Of a stretch of DNA of 64,000 nucleotides, positions 22,201-35,800 are shown in pieces (within the stretch, counting starts at the first letter, position 1; every line of letters begins with the position of its first letter). A program made the position numbers and the translations under genes. Location of the stretch: positions 50,920 to 114,919 of the forward strand of contig JAANDG010000479.1 in NCBI GenBank assembly GCA_036852015.1. The letters run 5' to 3'. Origin of the DNA: Pelodera strongyloides. Taxonomy: Eukaryota > Nematoda > Chromadorea > Rhabditida > Rhabditidae. Below the pieces are notes generated by a model. It saw only the letters and a list, made by a program, of their open reading frames with translations. It was not told where the DNA came from and did no database searches.

Positions 22201-25200
22201 GATCAAGCCCACGTACCAGTGGTGAAAGTTCAGAAAGGTAGTTAATTACTTGTTTTATGTAACTCACGAGTTGACTTAATTGTAATTGTTTTATTAATGA
22301 TTTCTTTAATTATACATTATCTATAAATACGAAATACGTGGACCTTAGCCCTGTTATACTTAAGTCTTGTCATATTTACCTACGCTTTGAATTTTGAACA
22401 CAGACGTTTGTTTATGTCCATAAGCCGGTCATATAGAATCGGGTCTGGTGTGAAAAGTAATTAAAAATTGCCAAATAATGTTTATTCACTTCAGATCGAA
22501 CACCTGTCACGAGAGTCGATTTAACACTTGAAATTACTTGTCCAGCTTATTTGGGCGAATCTGCACAGACAGTTTATTTGCGATTAGAAGAAGCATGTAG
22601 GCGACGAGCTTACAACGCCCTATATGTAATGCTCAAAGGAGTGCGCAAGACGGTGAGTTATTGGTTTCATTTCAGAATTGGTAGCCGTTTTTGGTTCTTC
22701 AACGGGGGTTTCCCGGACCTTGGAGCACTTCTAATAGCATCTATGACGAGATTTTGTATCTATCTGGCTTTTATATTTCAACAAATAAGAGTGAAGATTG
22801 AAGTCTCCTTATCTAATGAATGTAACATTTTGTGCTTTACAACTTGCAATTTAATTAATTTCTGAAACACTCCGCATTTTTCACCAAATAACTGTTAATT
22901 GTTGTTTTGAATTTATTATTATTTTTCCAGGGCAAACTTGGTGTGGTTGAGGCGAAAACGTTCCAACCGCCGGGAAGTCGAACTCTTCTTTCGGTGATAC
23001 TCCCACAATGGCCGGAAAAGGAGCAGAGTTAGTTTTTATTATTTAGTCTATTTAATCCTGTCTGGTATTGTATTAGTAGAGATTGGTATCTTTGTATGGG
23101 GTGGCTTCTTATATATTACATTGCTGAACCACCTGCCGATTTGAATATTTTATGCATATATCGGCGGTGGTACGAGGTCATAAAGAGACAGAATTCAGCG
23201 AACCACCTCCGGACTTACCGGCGAGGTTTATCCCCTGAACTATTCTGGATAATTATCATGAGTAACAATTGTGGTTTAGAAGCTTGGCGAGTGCAACTCC
23301 ACAAACTGTACAACTTGAGCTCCCGTATGCCGGCACTACGTGATGCACAGGCACTGAAGTTTTTGGCCAACTCGTCGCTCCTTAGGAATCCGCATACGCA
23401 TATCAATTGTGAGTTATTATTTTGTAAAACACTTTGTTCGCATACACGAGCGTCGCACACAGTATATATCATTGGAGCTTACTGGCTTTCCAGCTATTAG
23501 TATGTCTAGTATGTTCGGGGCGTGTGCAGTCCATTTTCCATGATGTCTCTGTCGCTAAGTTTCCGTTTTTTTTTTAATTTACTGAATCAAAGATACTCGA
23601 TAGATGTGCTAGTGAAATTTGAATAGTTCGGCACAGTGAAAAATGAAAATAAAAGCCTTGAAAATAAAAGCCAGGCGCGGCATGTTGAACATGTTGTTAG
23701 TGTTCGTCTTAATTTGGCCTAGCTGTGAAACACGCGGCTTTTCAATCAAGCAAATAAACAAACAATAATATAAAGGTATATTGTAAACCTACATAAAGTA
23801 AAATAATTTTGAAATATAATAGTGAAAAGTCATAATTGATAATTAGTGTGAAAGTAAGACTAAATGATTTGAATATTCTAGTATTTCGAATACCGCTGGA
23901 ATAGTTCCTTAGCGTATGATTTACTTTGCAGACAAACCGATTGGTAAGGTGGCCACTGTGCAGGGTGCCTATGATTATCATCATTATATGCAGGATCAAA
24001 TTGATGACAATGGATGGGGATGTGCGTATAGGTATGCTAATTAGAATTATATTGATTTTTTGGGGTTCTGTATGTATGTACCTGACGGCAAACCGGCCTG
24101 AGGCATCACTTCATTCTTATAAAACGTCTAAAACGTAGATGAAAATTTTGTTAACGGAGACAGTCCCAAATATGTTATTTTGCTTAATAGCATAATGATA
24201 TTCGATTGTGCCATTGTGCTTGACGCCCTTTTTATACTGCGGAACACTTTATTCAAATTGAACTTCCGTAACGCACAGGGTGCTAGCGCACACTAGAGTT
24301 ATTCTTTTGTATAATACGATGTTATTAGTGACACTATGCAAACATTCAGACATTGCTCACCTCGCACACAATGATGTAGTAGAATTGTAGAATCGAGTGT
24401 AGTGTTGGTGGTTTCGAAGCTGGATATCTTGCTGATAAGCTGGTTGTGTTCTCGTTCAATATTTTGTTTTAAACTTTATTACGAATGCAACTTCTAGTTA
24501 TATCATAAATACAGAAGTCTACAAACGATTTGGAGTTGGTATCGATTAAACGGATTCACAGACAAGCCAGTGCTTAAACACCGAGAAATTCAAGAGGTTT
24601 GATTATTATTTTTCTACAACTGCGCTGTTTTTGCGTCTTTTCTATCTCGACCAGTTGACTTGAGCACAGGCACATGCACTGAACTACAGTAGTCAAGGAC
24701 GTCAACGTTGGCCATGCCACGCCGACTTTATTTTGCACCGCTTACGGTAGCTTCCTTCAGCGTTGAAGCGTTGTCGATAGATGATAATGCGTAATGATGA
24801 TTCAAGCGTTTTCGGTATATGATAATGCGTTCATGCAGTCCTGCAGAGGATAGAACCAGTGCTCGGTGACGTGAGCAAGGACCTTGCTACTGTTCCCACG
24901 CCGTTCAATATGGTTTATCTTATTATATTCAATTCAGAGCCTTGTGCGCATCGAGGGCGAAGACATACGCGGCAAGAATTTTGTTGGGAGTAGAAAATGG
25001 ATTGGATCGTTCGAGATTGGATACGTTCTCAGTGATGAACTAGGAATTGAGACTTCGTATATTGGTGAGAATTATTGGGCTATTAATTAGGAACTATTCA
25101 ATACGAAACTAAGTGGGAGTCACAGTGGAAGATCGCTTATGAGCCAGTTTCGGCTTTAGCTCAAAGCTCAAAGAATTTCCTGGGTCTATTTAGAAAACTA

Positions 25201-26127
25201 AGTATTTGGTTAGTTTATAGTTCCCGACTCACATGTGTTTCAACAAGTGCAGATAACTGAGGGAACCGTCATCTACTTTGATTCATCCGTGATACTAGCA
25301 TAGAGTCTTTTCAGTTAGCTATATTTTTACAATTTTTTCAGCTCAATTTGATGACATTTTGGAAAAAGCTCGAGAATTGTTATATCACTTCGAAACGGTG
25401 GGCACACCGGTGATGATTGGTCGGTTGTTGGTCTTTTCTTTTGGGGTACTCTGTACTTTAAAATTTTTTTAATTGTAATCAAATTAATCTGTTCATCCTA
25501 ATTCTAGGTGGTAATATGCTGGCGCACACAATTTTGGGCGTCGACTTTTGTGAAGATAGTGGAGAATGCAAATTCCTTGTGCTGGACCCTCACTATACGG
25601 GATCTGAGGATATCAAAGTGATCACGAATAAAGGTGAGCTTTGTTGATTCGATTAATGAGCCCTTGTTTTAACTAGCCTTTGTTGAATATTTCAGCGTTG
25701 GAGAGTATACTGGGGCCCCGCTCTCGGTTTTTATTTGAAGGTTGATATTCTGATATGACAAGTAAATGGAGGTGGTCCGATAGTCTGATTTGCTTAATGA
25801 TAGGAACCTACATTTGGAATGAGTTGAAGTTACCCATATAACCACTCTTTTGAACATGTAATGTACTATCCTGTACAAGATCCCAAATAGTTAGTTTATT
25901 GGTGTCCTACTCCTTAGTGCACTGACATTTTAGGGTTACTTTTGGTCCTTTGCGAACCAGTTCACATTGCTATCCTGATCTATCTGGCGAATAAAGATTT
26001 ATTATTAAAAAGTTTAGGCTGGTGTGCGTGGAAGCCGCCAACATTCTGGAAAAAGGGCATTGATGCCGGAGGGATGCCGATTATGTACAACATTGTGAAA
26101 CCGCAAGTTCCACAATCGTCTTTATAA
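19234..26127 (+). CDS. UFSP2: UFM1-specific peptidase 2
   Basis: UFSP2 is a cysteine protease that matures the ubiquitin-like modifier UFM1 and removes it from substrates; it acts mainly at the ER. Seventeen exons with consistent phases give about 560 residues: 19234-19278, 19442-19519, 19844-19922, 20254-20333, 20534-20647, 21215-21318, 21721-21799, 22141-22237, 22495-22652, 22931-23027, 23280-23408, 23932-24031, 24515-24596, 24938-25064, 25342-25419, 25508-25633, 26018-26127. The C-terminal catalytic domain is textbook: [20 protein letters not shown] holds Tyr372 and Cys384, and [12 protein letters not shown] holds Asp509 and His511. [36 protein letters not shown] and [12 protein letters not shown] also match. 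The roughly 350-residue N-terminal part is longer than in mammals. An acceptor AG lies 3 bases before the ATG. Confidence 0.96.
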
Positions 26128-26644
26128 GAGAAAGAGCTTGGAGGCTGGTTGGTGAAGTTCGCAGTATAATTACGTTAATTATCCAATTATCTTTTAAGCA
26201 TGTCCCATGTCGTTATGTATTAGTACGAAATTGTTTATTTTAACCCCTTTTTTATATTTTTATTAACAGTGAAGTACATTTTTATCGTAATGCATATATG
26301 TGACTAGTCGAGAGTAGATGCGTCGTAACTTTTATTTTGCCAAACTTGCTAGTTCTTTAAAAAGGTGGATTGATGGATACCGGAATATTATAGTCTCATT
26401 TTGTTGTGTGTTAGGATTTCACTATTTCATAGTATTTGTAGAAAAACATCCGATTCGGTTGTATTTTTCTGGTGAAGAGTATCAATGAGATTGAGTTGGG
26501 GTTGTCCTGTTTTCTACGCCTCATACTCTTACTGTGTTTTTTTTAAAGGCGTGAGAGGTTTCTTATAGATTATTAAGATTTACACTTGCCATTTTTAGCA
26601 CAATTGTTTTGCTCTGTCTGTATCTGTTTCTCTTTTGTATTACC

Positions 26645-26742
26645 TTCTGTTCTCTCTCTGTTCTCTTTCTCTCCTCTCTTTCTCCCCTCTCTTTCTCTCT
26701 CTCTCTTCTCTCTCTCTCTCTCTCTCTCTCTCGTTTCCTTCT
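26645..26742. repeat. CT-rich microsatellite
   Basis: An interrupted (CT)n/(TTCTC)n tract, downstream of UFSP2. The open frames across it are low-complexity artefacts (Leu-Ser or Arg-Glu repeats). Confidence 0.95.
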
Positions 26743-27813
26743 AGCTTTCCCTTCCCTTATTTCTAAACGCTTAGTAGGAACAGTAGGGTCCACCTATTCG
26801 TATTCTGTTTGTCATACCTGTCGGTGGGTGGCCGGCCGCTTTGTAGTGATTCTAAGAGGCAGCGCCCGGACCTTTATGTCAATAGTAGAGAGAGATGATT
26901 TGATCACATGGGTAGTACTCAGTTAAGCTGTTTGGTGACACGGACCTTAATGTTAACGATGACAATGGTAACGATGTTAACGATGTTGTTGTAGCACTAG
27001 TTGGTTTTTTTGTAAAGCGACAGTACTCAATACAGTACTCTGAACATCAGAAGTTTTAAGCATTTATATTATTTCTATCTCATATGTTGATGTGTAGACT
27101 ATAATAATCCGGTGTCTCCCTTTTCTCTGTTGGGGTTTTTCTGGTGTTTGTATGTATTGTTAGTTGTTTTGTGTGATTTGCATTTTCGTATAATATTGAT
27201 TTTTTGTGCATTGTGTATGATTTTTCGGCCATGCGAATCCTGCGAATGTATTATTGCATTGAAAATCAGCGTTGAAATCTGTGATTATTTGATTAATTTT
27301 AATTTATTGTTTCTACCGCTTTTGTATGAAAATAAATAGTTTTATTTTACGGTTGTTGAATTTTATTGTCGGAATAGCGTTGTGTTTCACGCTGTGGATA
27401 TATTTGATTTGGGCTAGCATTTCGGTTCTTTCCTGTGTTTTTGTAATGTTGCATATTACCTTGGGTGGGTTATTTTTGCGTATGTGTACTAAACGTTCAG
27501 TAGTTCGTTGACTTCTGTATCTTCAACTTCGAAACATTTAAATGCGTTCACCTTTTTATTATTATTCTGAAAAACTTGCAGGGCGAAGGCGTTTCGAATC
27601 AATCATTTTGAAACGGAGTGGATCTGATGGTTTCAGTTAGTTCTTTTTGTTTTTGAGCTTCCTATTTTGGGTTTATTTCTATAACTAATGTTGAATTTTC
27701 CCAGTATACCATGTATTCTGTATTCGTGTACTTGGGAAACCTATATATGGTTGAGTTGGAGGTTGATTTGGTGCTGGTGCTGTAGAGTTATTCCAAAGAT
27801 TATAGACACGTAG

Positions 27814-27985
27814 TTAAAGCAGTATTGTACCTACTTTGGGAAATTTGCACATGAGTCGCATTTCCTATGTATCCTATGCAAATTTTTGGTGCCCGTCCGA
27901 AGCTTCCGGCATCAAATTTACATAGGATACATAGGAAATGCGTATCGTATGCACATTTCCCAAATTAGGTACAATACTGCTTTAA
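27814..27985. mobile_element. TTAA MITE, family C (full copy)
   Basis: TTAAAGCAGTATTGTACCTA opens and its reverse complement closes a 172-bp near-palindrome bounded by TTAA. The inner arms share GGGAAATTTGCACATG and CATTTCCTATGTATCCTATG. The loop contains ggtgcccgtccgaagcttccggcatc. The arms have only a few mismatches. Confidence 0.93.
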
Positions 27986-29454
27986 CTTTATTTACCCTTT
28001 TTCTTTCATTATAGTCGACTCGTTTAGTACAGAAGATTATTATCTCCCTTTTGTTGTCTCCTATTTTCCCAGAATTTTTGTTGCAATGTGTGCGAACGAG
28101 AGTCCCATTATTATTCATAGACGGAGCCGTTTTTTCTCCATCGTTCCGTTTATGATATTCGTTGTTTGTTGAAATTGTCTGAATACCTCTCATTTCACTG
28201 ATATCTCTGTCTCTGTCAAGCCCTGTCTATCAAGTCTATCTCTACTCTCTTTCTCTCTCTCTCTTTCCCGATATCTCGCTTCCCTGTTTTGAAGTCAATT
28301 GGGTTAAATGAGGTATAAGATTGGGAAATATTATGTTATTTGGGTCACAGGTAGATCTGTTTCAATTCAGCCTCTGTACTTCTTTTGTATATTGAGGGTA
28401 CCTACCGTAATATATATGAAATTCAAATTTTCCTAGAATTAGTTGTTAGCGGTTAGTGTGGGCAAGAAAATTCCTATTTATGCACTGAACGATATTGTTT
28501 GTTGGTATAATCTGTATCTTTAGTATGTGTTGTCTTAGTTCTTCACCTTGTCTTATTGTTAGCCTTGTTGTGAAATGAACCGGAAAGAGAAACGAAGCAA
28601 GCGCGCACCCGCAATCTGTACTATGCAGATATTGATACGTGGATACTGTAGTCTTTTGTTTCTCGTCCTCGTCACGACCTCGATATGACCAATCTAGTAA
28701 GAACATACAGTAAGGAGCAATACTGCCTAATTGTTTTGAATTTTTATTTTAGATTTCCTCACTTCACTAGCTTTTTCATTTTCATTCTTCTCTCTTTGTG
28801 TGTTTTCTTTTCCCCCATCTCTCTCTCTCTCTTATCTCTCTCTCTCTCTCTCCCCATCTCTCTCTCCCTGGCTGTTCCGTTCGACTGACTCGCGCACTAA
28901 TCGATGTGCGTCGAACACCCCCACCGTCTATATCTGTTCGTCCTCTACCGTTTAGTTGGAGCAACCGGCACTGTCCCGCTGCCTCCCGGTCTTTCCCAGA
29001 GTCGGGTGGTAGTGGTACCCAAACCGCAATACTCACCAGTTGGGAGTATTTGTATAGTATGTTTGATTAGATCTAGATCTTTTATTTAATTAATCAGAAA
29101 TCAGATTGTTAAGTGATGTTTTTATTCGGAGATAGTCGATGGCTAGTACTCTTGTTTCTTTCCGGCACGATTTGGAATTGGGAACTCTTTCCTTATTATC
29201 ACTTTTTTGCCTAATATTTTCTTTACTCTGACCTCTGAGGCGTCGGAGTAGTCTGGAAAGTGCTTAGCGCTCCGCCACATTTTGGCACATATGGTATACG
29301 GATCTGGAGTTCATAACTTTTGTGATTGATGGTATTATGCGGTTCAGTGTGAGTGGGAACGAAAGTGCGCGGAAAAAAGGCTATGATGGGAATTTATGAG
29401 AGCTTAGGACGGAAGGTTAGAAGACTTGATTTTGTTTCTGTGGTCAATTTCTGC

Positions 29455-29485
<31 letters not shown>

Positions 29486-30481
29486 CATCATCATCATCAT
29501 CGTCATCATTTTTACTCTGTATGCACAACGTAAACTATTGCTTTTCTGTAAACCTTACATTTATTATTAATATTAGTATAGTGATAGTGGGTTGCTTATA
29601 TGGTGCTTTTTTTGTGTTTCAAATGTTCATTTTGGTTGCCACACCCTATTTTAATTATGATGAATGATAGTGGCCCACTGATTACACTGTGTTGTTTAAA
29701 AAATCAGAAACTTGCATTTAGTCCTTTTTTGCAATTTTCAGGCAGTCCACTTATGTTTATGATAGTTTAAAACATGAGGAATATTGTTCTTTGTGCTTCT
29801 TTAACTGAAATTTCATTGAAGTATATGAAATTGAATTGTTCAACAGTCCTAATTTTATGTATGACCTTCAATAACTTATAATTTAGAGTTAGAATTTATT
29901 TTTGCCTATATTTCTGGTCCGTTCTTACATAGCGTTAGTTTAGTGTTGTGTTACTTATGTGAGTCATTCGAATACGAATTGAAACTCGCATGACCTTCAA
30001 TAACTTCAGTTACTTTTGTTTGAGCAAAAGAGAGAAAGAAACTGGGCGTGGGTGGGGGGGTATACTAACTAAATGTAAAGGACACTTTGGTTTCAGTTTC
30101 CCTGCCTTTTTTTGGTTCATTTTATTGACATTGTCTTTTGGCTCATTTACTGTATAGTTGGGATTATGTTGAGTATTTTATAATTTTATTAAAATATTGT
30201 AATGTATATTTTTGGTTTTGAGCGTTTGTTTAAGATGGCAGGGACGTAGGGGTATGGGTATTGCTACTGCATGTTAATTTCGTAGCAAATAAAATGTCTG
30301 CTGATAGGAATAATTTCCTAGCAGCGTGTTTGTCGGTCAATGTTCCTTCTTTCTTTGTTGCGTCCTATTATCACTCGTACCTTTTCGTGCTCTACCGTTT
30401 GGATTATATTCAGATTTGGTGAAGAGTTTTTATTATGCTTGTGAAACATTGTGAACTGGATTACGAACATCAGTAGTATAT

Positions 30482-30651
30482 TTAAAGCGAAATGCTAGCC
30501 TCTTTGGAAAATTTGCATATGATAAGCAAATCCTATGTATCCTATGCTAATTTTGTACGATCGTCCACGGCAATCGCACAAAATTAGCATAGGATACATA
30601 GGATTTGCTTATCATATGCAATTTTCCAAAGGGGCTAGCATTTCGCTTTAA
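30482..30651. mobile_element. TTAA hairpin MITE, family A (copy 2)
   Basis: Almost identical to the element at 935-1104, with the central loop inverted relative to it (cgatcgtccacggcaatcg). It is bounded by TTAA and the arms are nearly perfect inverted repeats. It is intergenic, upstream of BICD. Confidence 0.93.
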
Positions 30652-31144
30652 AGTATGTATTGTTTTTTATTGTGTCCCACACACATCCCGCAATCTCATC
30701 CTGTGTTTTAGTGTATTGTGAATTGGAGCCCCCGTTCCCTATATCCCTATTGAGTGAAATTCTATACTATATCCTGTGTGTGTCTTCTTTTCGCTTATCG
30801 TTTTCAGCTTGAGCCAGACGGTTGTTGTTCATTCTCTTAGCGTTTTTTTAATAATTTTAATTATTGGTAATAATTTATCATTTGAAAAGTAATAGTAATT
30901 ATAAGAATTTTAATAATAACTAAATTTTAAAAATAATAATAAATTGTAAAAATGCTCTTGTTTTATTAGTCGAGTCACGAGTGAGAGAAAAAATAGGAAC
31001 TTTGGCATTTTTGCAGCAGTGTTTGAGTGTTTCAAGTAGTTACTAAATGTTATGCTTCTTCGTGAGTTAAGTTAGTTATTCCGCAACATTTTTTCCTTTC
31101 TTTGAACCGAGAGTCGAAATCAATTTTATCCTTGAAAGTTATGT

Positions 31145-31146
31145 GA

Positions 31147-31185
<39 letters not shown>

Positions 31186-31240
31186 GAAAGAGCGCTAGAG
31201 AGGGAACGATAGTATTTCAGAGAGAGGGAGCGAGAGAGAG
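31145..31240. repeat. (GA)n microsatellite
   Basis: An uninterrupted GA run to about 31182, then an interrupted GA-rich tail, upstream of BICD. Confidence 0.95.
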
Positions 31241-31859
31241 CTAGAATGTTGTCCCAGTCTCGGGGTGTTGTGCAGTCTCAGTCTCTGCTCCCGCTGAACC
31301 GTTCCAAATCCAGGACTCTCGGTCTTTCCGGTCTGGGTGTGACAGATTTTATTCTGGGCTTCGGCTTCTTTTGCGAGACTAGACACTACTTCCGGGCCTT
31401 CCGGGAGATACTGGGCTTAGGCCTGGGAGGTTTTGGGGACTAGGTCTGGAAGTGTAAGATTGTGAATGTAGCAGTGGGAACTGTTTGGAATGCTAAACTA
31501 ATCTGACCCTTATTTTTTTTTTTGATAAAACTTTGCATCGAGTTTCTTTTTGAAATTTTTTAGGTAGAACGTTTTTTTATCGGGCACTTGCGTATTGCCA
31601 CTTGCCGCGGTCCCATGTATTTTGATGGGGGTTAGGAATCTTATTCTTGTATATTGATTTAGACTTTAATAACTATTATTATTATATATATTATTATTAT
31701 TTTCGTCTTTGAGGTTCCAAAATCTTTGTCAACTTATAAAAAGCAGGTGCTACTGCTTACTGCATTACATTTGGGAGTAGTAAGCGCGTGTATTTATAGA
31801 CTGGTAGAACCTGTCGAGAAGAGTATTAGGATGGGTAGGTTCGGGGAACGAGGGGATTA

Positions 31860-31912
31860 GTCTCTCTACCTTTCTCTCTCTCTCTCTCTCTCTCTTTTAC
31901 TCTCCCTCTCTT

Positions 31913-31951
<39 letters not shown>

Positions 31952-31972
31952 TCTCTCTCTCATCCTTCTATT
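31860..31972. repeat. (CT)n microsatellite
   Basis: CT runs broken by TTTACTCTCC-type interruptions. It lies about 700 bp downstream of an oppositely oriented GA tract, so the two could pair in a transcript. Confidence 0.95.
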
Positions 31973-32802
31973 CTTTCTGTCTCTCCTCTCGATTTCAGCC
32001 TTCAGCTCTTGCTAAGTGGAAGTCTTCGGTCTTCCAGTATTTTTGTTCTCTCAAGGGTCCTTTTTTATGTGTAATCATTTCTTTCGCCTTCGTTTACTGT
32101 TTTTCAGTTTTTCTATTTGTTTTCTTGTTGCAAGATTCTTAAAGTCGCTTGTTTATGTAATTCGTTTTCTGTTTCTGAGCTTGTGACTGTTTCTATTTTC
32201 TCCGACCTGTTCTTATGTCTTATTGATGTGTTTTCATTGAATTAACTATTTCAGCCTTTTTTTGGGTACAGTACAGTACTTTGTTTAGTAGTTTGTATTC
32301 TGTGCGTTCTGCGTTCATATTTTTGTACATAGTACATTGTGATATGTGAACTCTCTCGACTCCGCTTCTACATTACGATTTGTATTCCTACCATTAAGCA
32401 TTGGGTTTTACTATTATTGTTTACCTCTTGTTGTTTTTCTCTTGGATACTCTGATACTCATTTTACTCATTCCATTTTCCAGGCTTGCTGGCTATTCTAG
32501 TTTATAACATCGTAGTTTCGCTGCTTGTTATTTTGGATACTAGTTACCTTCGTGTAATAATATTTTCTATTCTGGAATAGACCGCCCGTTCCTCCGCGTG
32601 TGTACGAAGGACGAAGCTGCTTAGCTAGATCCTAAGTGATTTTCAATGACCGTCTTTGTATTTTATTACATTTTCATCTCCTACTCGAATATTTATTGCG
32701 AGACTTCACATTCGTTATGTCGTCCGTTACTCGTGTTTGCCTTAGACATTGTTTTACATTCTTATTTATGTCTTCTATTGTTGCAGACGTCCCTCCCTCC
32801 GC

Positions 32803-35800
32803 ATGGGTTCGGAGCTGGAGTCGCTGCGGTCGGAGGCGGCTCGCCTGGCCTCGGCCCTAGAGGAGGCCACCGCGGACAAGATCAAGGTGCGTTTATTGAT
32901 TGATTTACAAGCTCAAGGTCGGTTTATTGATTAGTTTATAAGATCGAGGTCTGTTTATTGATGGACTAATTGATTTACAAGATCAAGATCTGTTTATTGA
33001 TTGATTTATTGAAGGTCTTTATTGATTTAGAATGGCTTTTATTTGCTGGCCATAGGTATAATCTAGCAGCTAACACGAGCCGTTTTTAATGCATGTAGTC
33101 CTTTTTTTAAGTTAGCAAATGCAAATAGTTTATGTGTATTGTGTATATTCTAGAGTGCCGAATGTGAAGAGCCATCCTAGACGTAACTTTTTGAGTTCAC
33201 GGACGGCGTCCTAAATCTGACATAATAATTTGCAAATAGATGATTGTGTTAATTGTGTATATTCTAGGCCGCCGAATATGGAATGATGTTGCTCGAACAA
33301 AAACAGACCCTGGAACAACAGCTCTCCAATCTCCAGGAGCAGTATGATCTGGCTAAGAGCGATGTGGAAGTGACAAGGAAGGTGAGTGATTTATTGAATT
33401 TATTATTATTCTGATGAACCGACTTGTTTACGCAAAGGCTAGTACCAAGTCGAAATGGCAGGTTTCATTGAGTTTCAAGTTTGAATGTCATTGTGAGGTT
33501 GAATTTTGGTGTGCGGAGTTGCTTAAACAAAGCGGATTCATAACTTGAGGTGGCTCGACTTTTGGTTGTGAGAGAATTTCATTTTTTGCATTTTTTGGAA
33601 AGTGATGTGTAGGGTTTACCTGTACTCCAATTATTCGCATACGTTTATATGATTGCGTGTTTTCCCTGTGCGTTGACTTGTTTATTGATACTGGGCCATT
33701 TGAACAAACGAGAAGTCGGTCTCATCTATGCATCTATGCTTTGGTTGAAACATACTGTTTTTGTCTGTATTTGTTTAGAAAATAGGCAACATTTGATTAA
33801 TATAAGCATTTCGCAGACATTCTCTTACCTTCGTACACCGGTGATGGCTACATCCTGGGTCGCTGGGTCTTAGGACTAATATTTATTATTTTAATTTTCA
33901 GGCTCTCGAGGAATTCAAGTCGAAGCACAAGGCAGCCACGAAGTCTGAGTTTGAAAATGAACAGACGTTATTGGCAGAAGCAACAGAGAAAGAGAGATCG
34001 TTTCGGGAAAGGATTGGAGCTTTGGAGGATGATTTGAGGGCAAAGGAGAAGGTTTGTAGTTTGTGGTACTGTATTTTGTTCTTTTTGAGGTTTGTAGTTT
34101 GTAGTACTGTATTTTGTTCTTTTTGAGGTTTGTAGTTTGTAGTACTGTATTTTGTTTTGTTTTTGTGTGCCGTAAACCAAACTGGGGTAATGACTCTGGT
34201 TGAAAAGTTTCTATTTTCGTAATGGTAGGTGACCTAGGATGAGTTTTGGAGTACTTTTGCAGTCTTTGTATGTAATTTTAAAGCGGGGTTGTATTGTACC
34301 TGATGTGTGCGTACTTGGCACTGATATGTAGTTTACGAATGTTCATCCATAGTTTAAAGATGAAGAAATACGTGATGAATGCGGCTGCGTTGCGGAAACG
34401 GAATTATATCATGTATATGGTGATATACAATCATGATTTATATTTGTGTATATAATTCGATTCTTGAATTCTTATATTTCTAGGAGCTCGAAAGGAACAA
34501 AAGCGAGCTGGATCGGTTGCACTCTGAGCACTGTAAGTAGTTTTATGCTTTCATTTTTGCATTATTTTAGTTAGCTTGAGAGTTTCTATGTGATTTTTTT
34601 CATTAATAATTCCCAAGTTGTCACTTAATTCTATGGCATCATCGATCATACCAACGAAAATTAGTATCTTTGTTTAATTCGGTCAGCATTAGTGGCACCC
34701 TAGTAATCACGGTTTTGCAGAATCAAAATCTAGTAGCCTAGTAGCCAAAAGAAGGCAACTATGCATATGTAAAAACAGTTTATTTGCAAATTGCCTGTAT
34801 TTGTTTTCTGTTTTGAAAAATAGATTAGTTATAATTGAATAACGGTTTCAGCTGTGGCCGTAGATGCAGTCAAAGTGCTTGAAGATGAGCGAAAGAAGTT
34901 GAAATCTGAGCTGAAGGAGGTTAAAGAAAGGTAATTATTTATATTATATAAAGTTGGGAGCTTTGTCTGTTTGTTTGTTTGATTGATTGTGTGTTTGGAT
35001 GATGTGCGTTACGCTCAGGAAGTAGGGCTGGTTATTTATATTTATAAAAATGGAAGTAAGTAGATGTGGAAGAAATTGCAGCGTGAAATCTCGCCGTTTC
35101 GTAGACCACGGAAATAAGTTACAGTCTTGAACGTCTACGATGTTAACTATTACTTTGGTTTAAATTGTCATTGAGAAACAAATTGCACAATAGCGAAAAG
35201 GTACCTTTGTTGTGTCCAATTGTCGAATGTAAGTCTATTTTCACCATGCTATCGGTAGTATGCGTGCTTTTGCGTCTGAACGAATGACTTGATTCCTATT
35301 CTATCAATTTTGGAATAATATTTTCTAATATGTAAAATTTGCGAAGCAAACTTCATGTTAGGCGCTTATTTTGAGAGTTGTATGAAACATTCGTAGTTGA
35401 ATATCAGCCTAAATTGTAATCGGTTGCATCTTTGGATTGTCATGCATATTATCGTGTTGTCTAGTATGCGCCTTGTATTTTTAATTCCAACTGTACATGG
35501 AAAACCAATAGACCTAAATAGCAAACGTCTATCCCAAAGACCTAAATAGCAACGTAATAGCACGAGCAATAGTGCACAGTTAGCACCAAAAGGGAGCTAA
35601 TTGTGTCTAGTTTGGTGTCTATTGGCGTGTGATTTGGTGCTAACTGCGTACTATTGCTCGTGCTAATACGTTGCTATTTAGGTCTATGTACTAGACCTGG
35701 TCTATTCATTTTGTGTGATGTACTTGTCCAAAAATGACATCTGTTTAACACCTGCGCGTCTTTTTAAGGGGGAATTGAATTTTTTTAAGAGACTGAAAGA

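Larger units (their letters stand above)
26128..32802. other. 6.7-kb gene-free region upstream of BICD
   Basis: No supported coding exon. It contains CT/GA microsatellites (26645-26742, 28232-28270, 28815-28872, 31145-31240, 31860-31972), an ATT/ATC repeat (29457-29510) and two TTAA MITEs (27814-27985, 30482-30651). A slightly GC-richer patch lies at 28880-29040. BICD regulatory sequence or untranslated first exons probably lie here; none can be fixed from sequence alone. Confidence 0.6.

Noticed and set aside
26563..26926. Long open frames on both strands across the CT/GA tract
   Set aside because: They translate to Leu-Ser or Arg-Glu repeats from a microsatellite; there is no splice or start context.
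28782..29089. Overlapping frames in the GC-richer patch upstream of BICD
   Set aside because: Frames on both strands, no family motif and partly microsatellite-derived; kept only as a possible untranslated exon or promoter.
31246..31443. 65-codon frame starting MLSQSRGVVQ, GC-richer than surroundings
   Set aside because: No homology recognised, no clear splice partners, next to a GA tract; at most a BICD 5' UTR exon.
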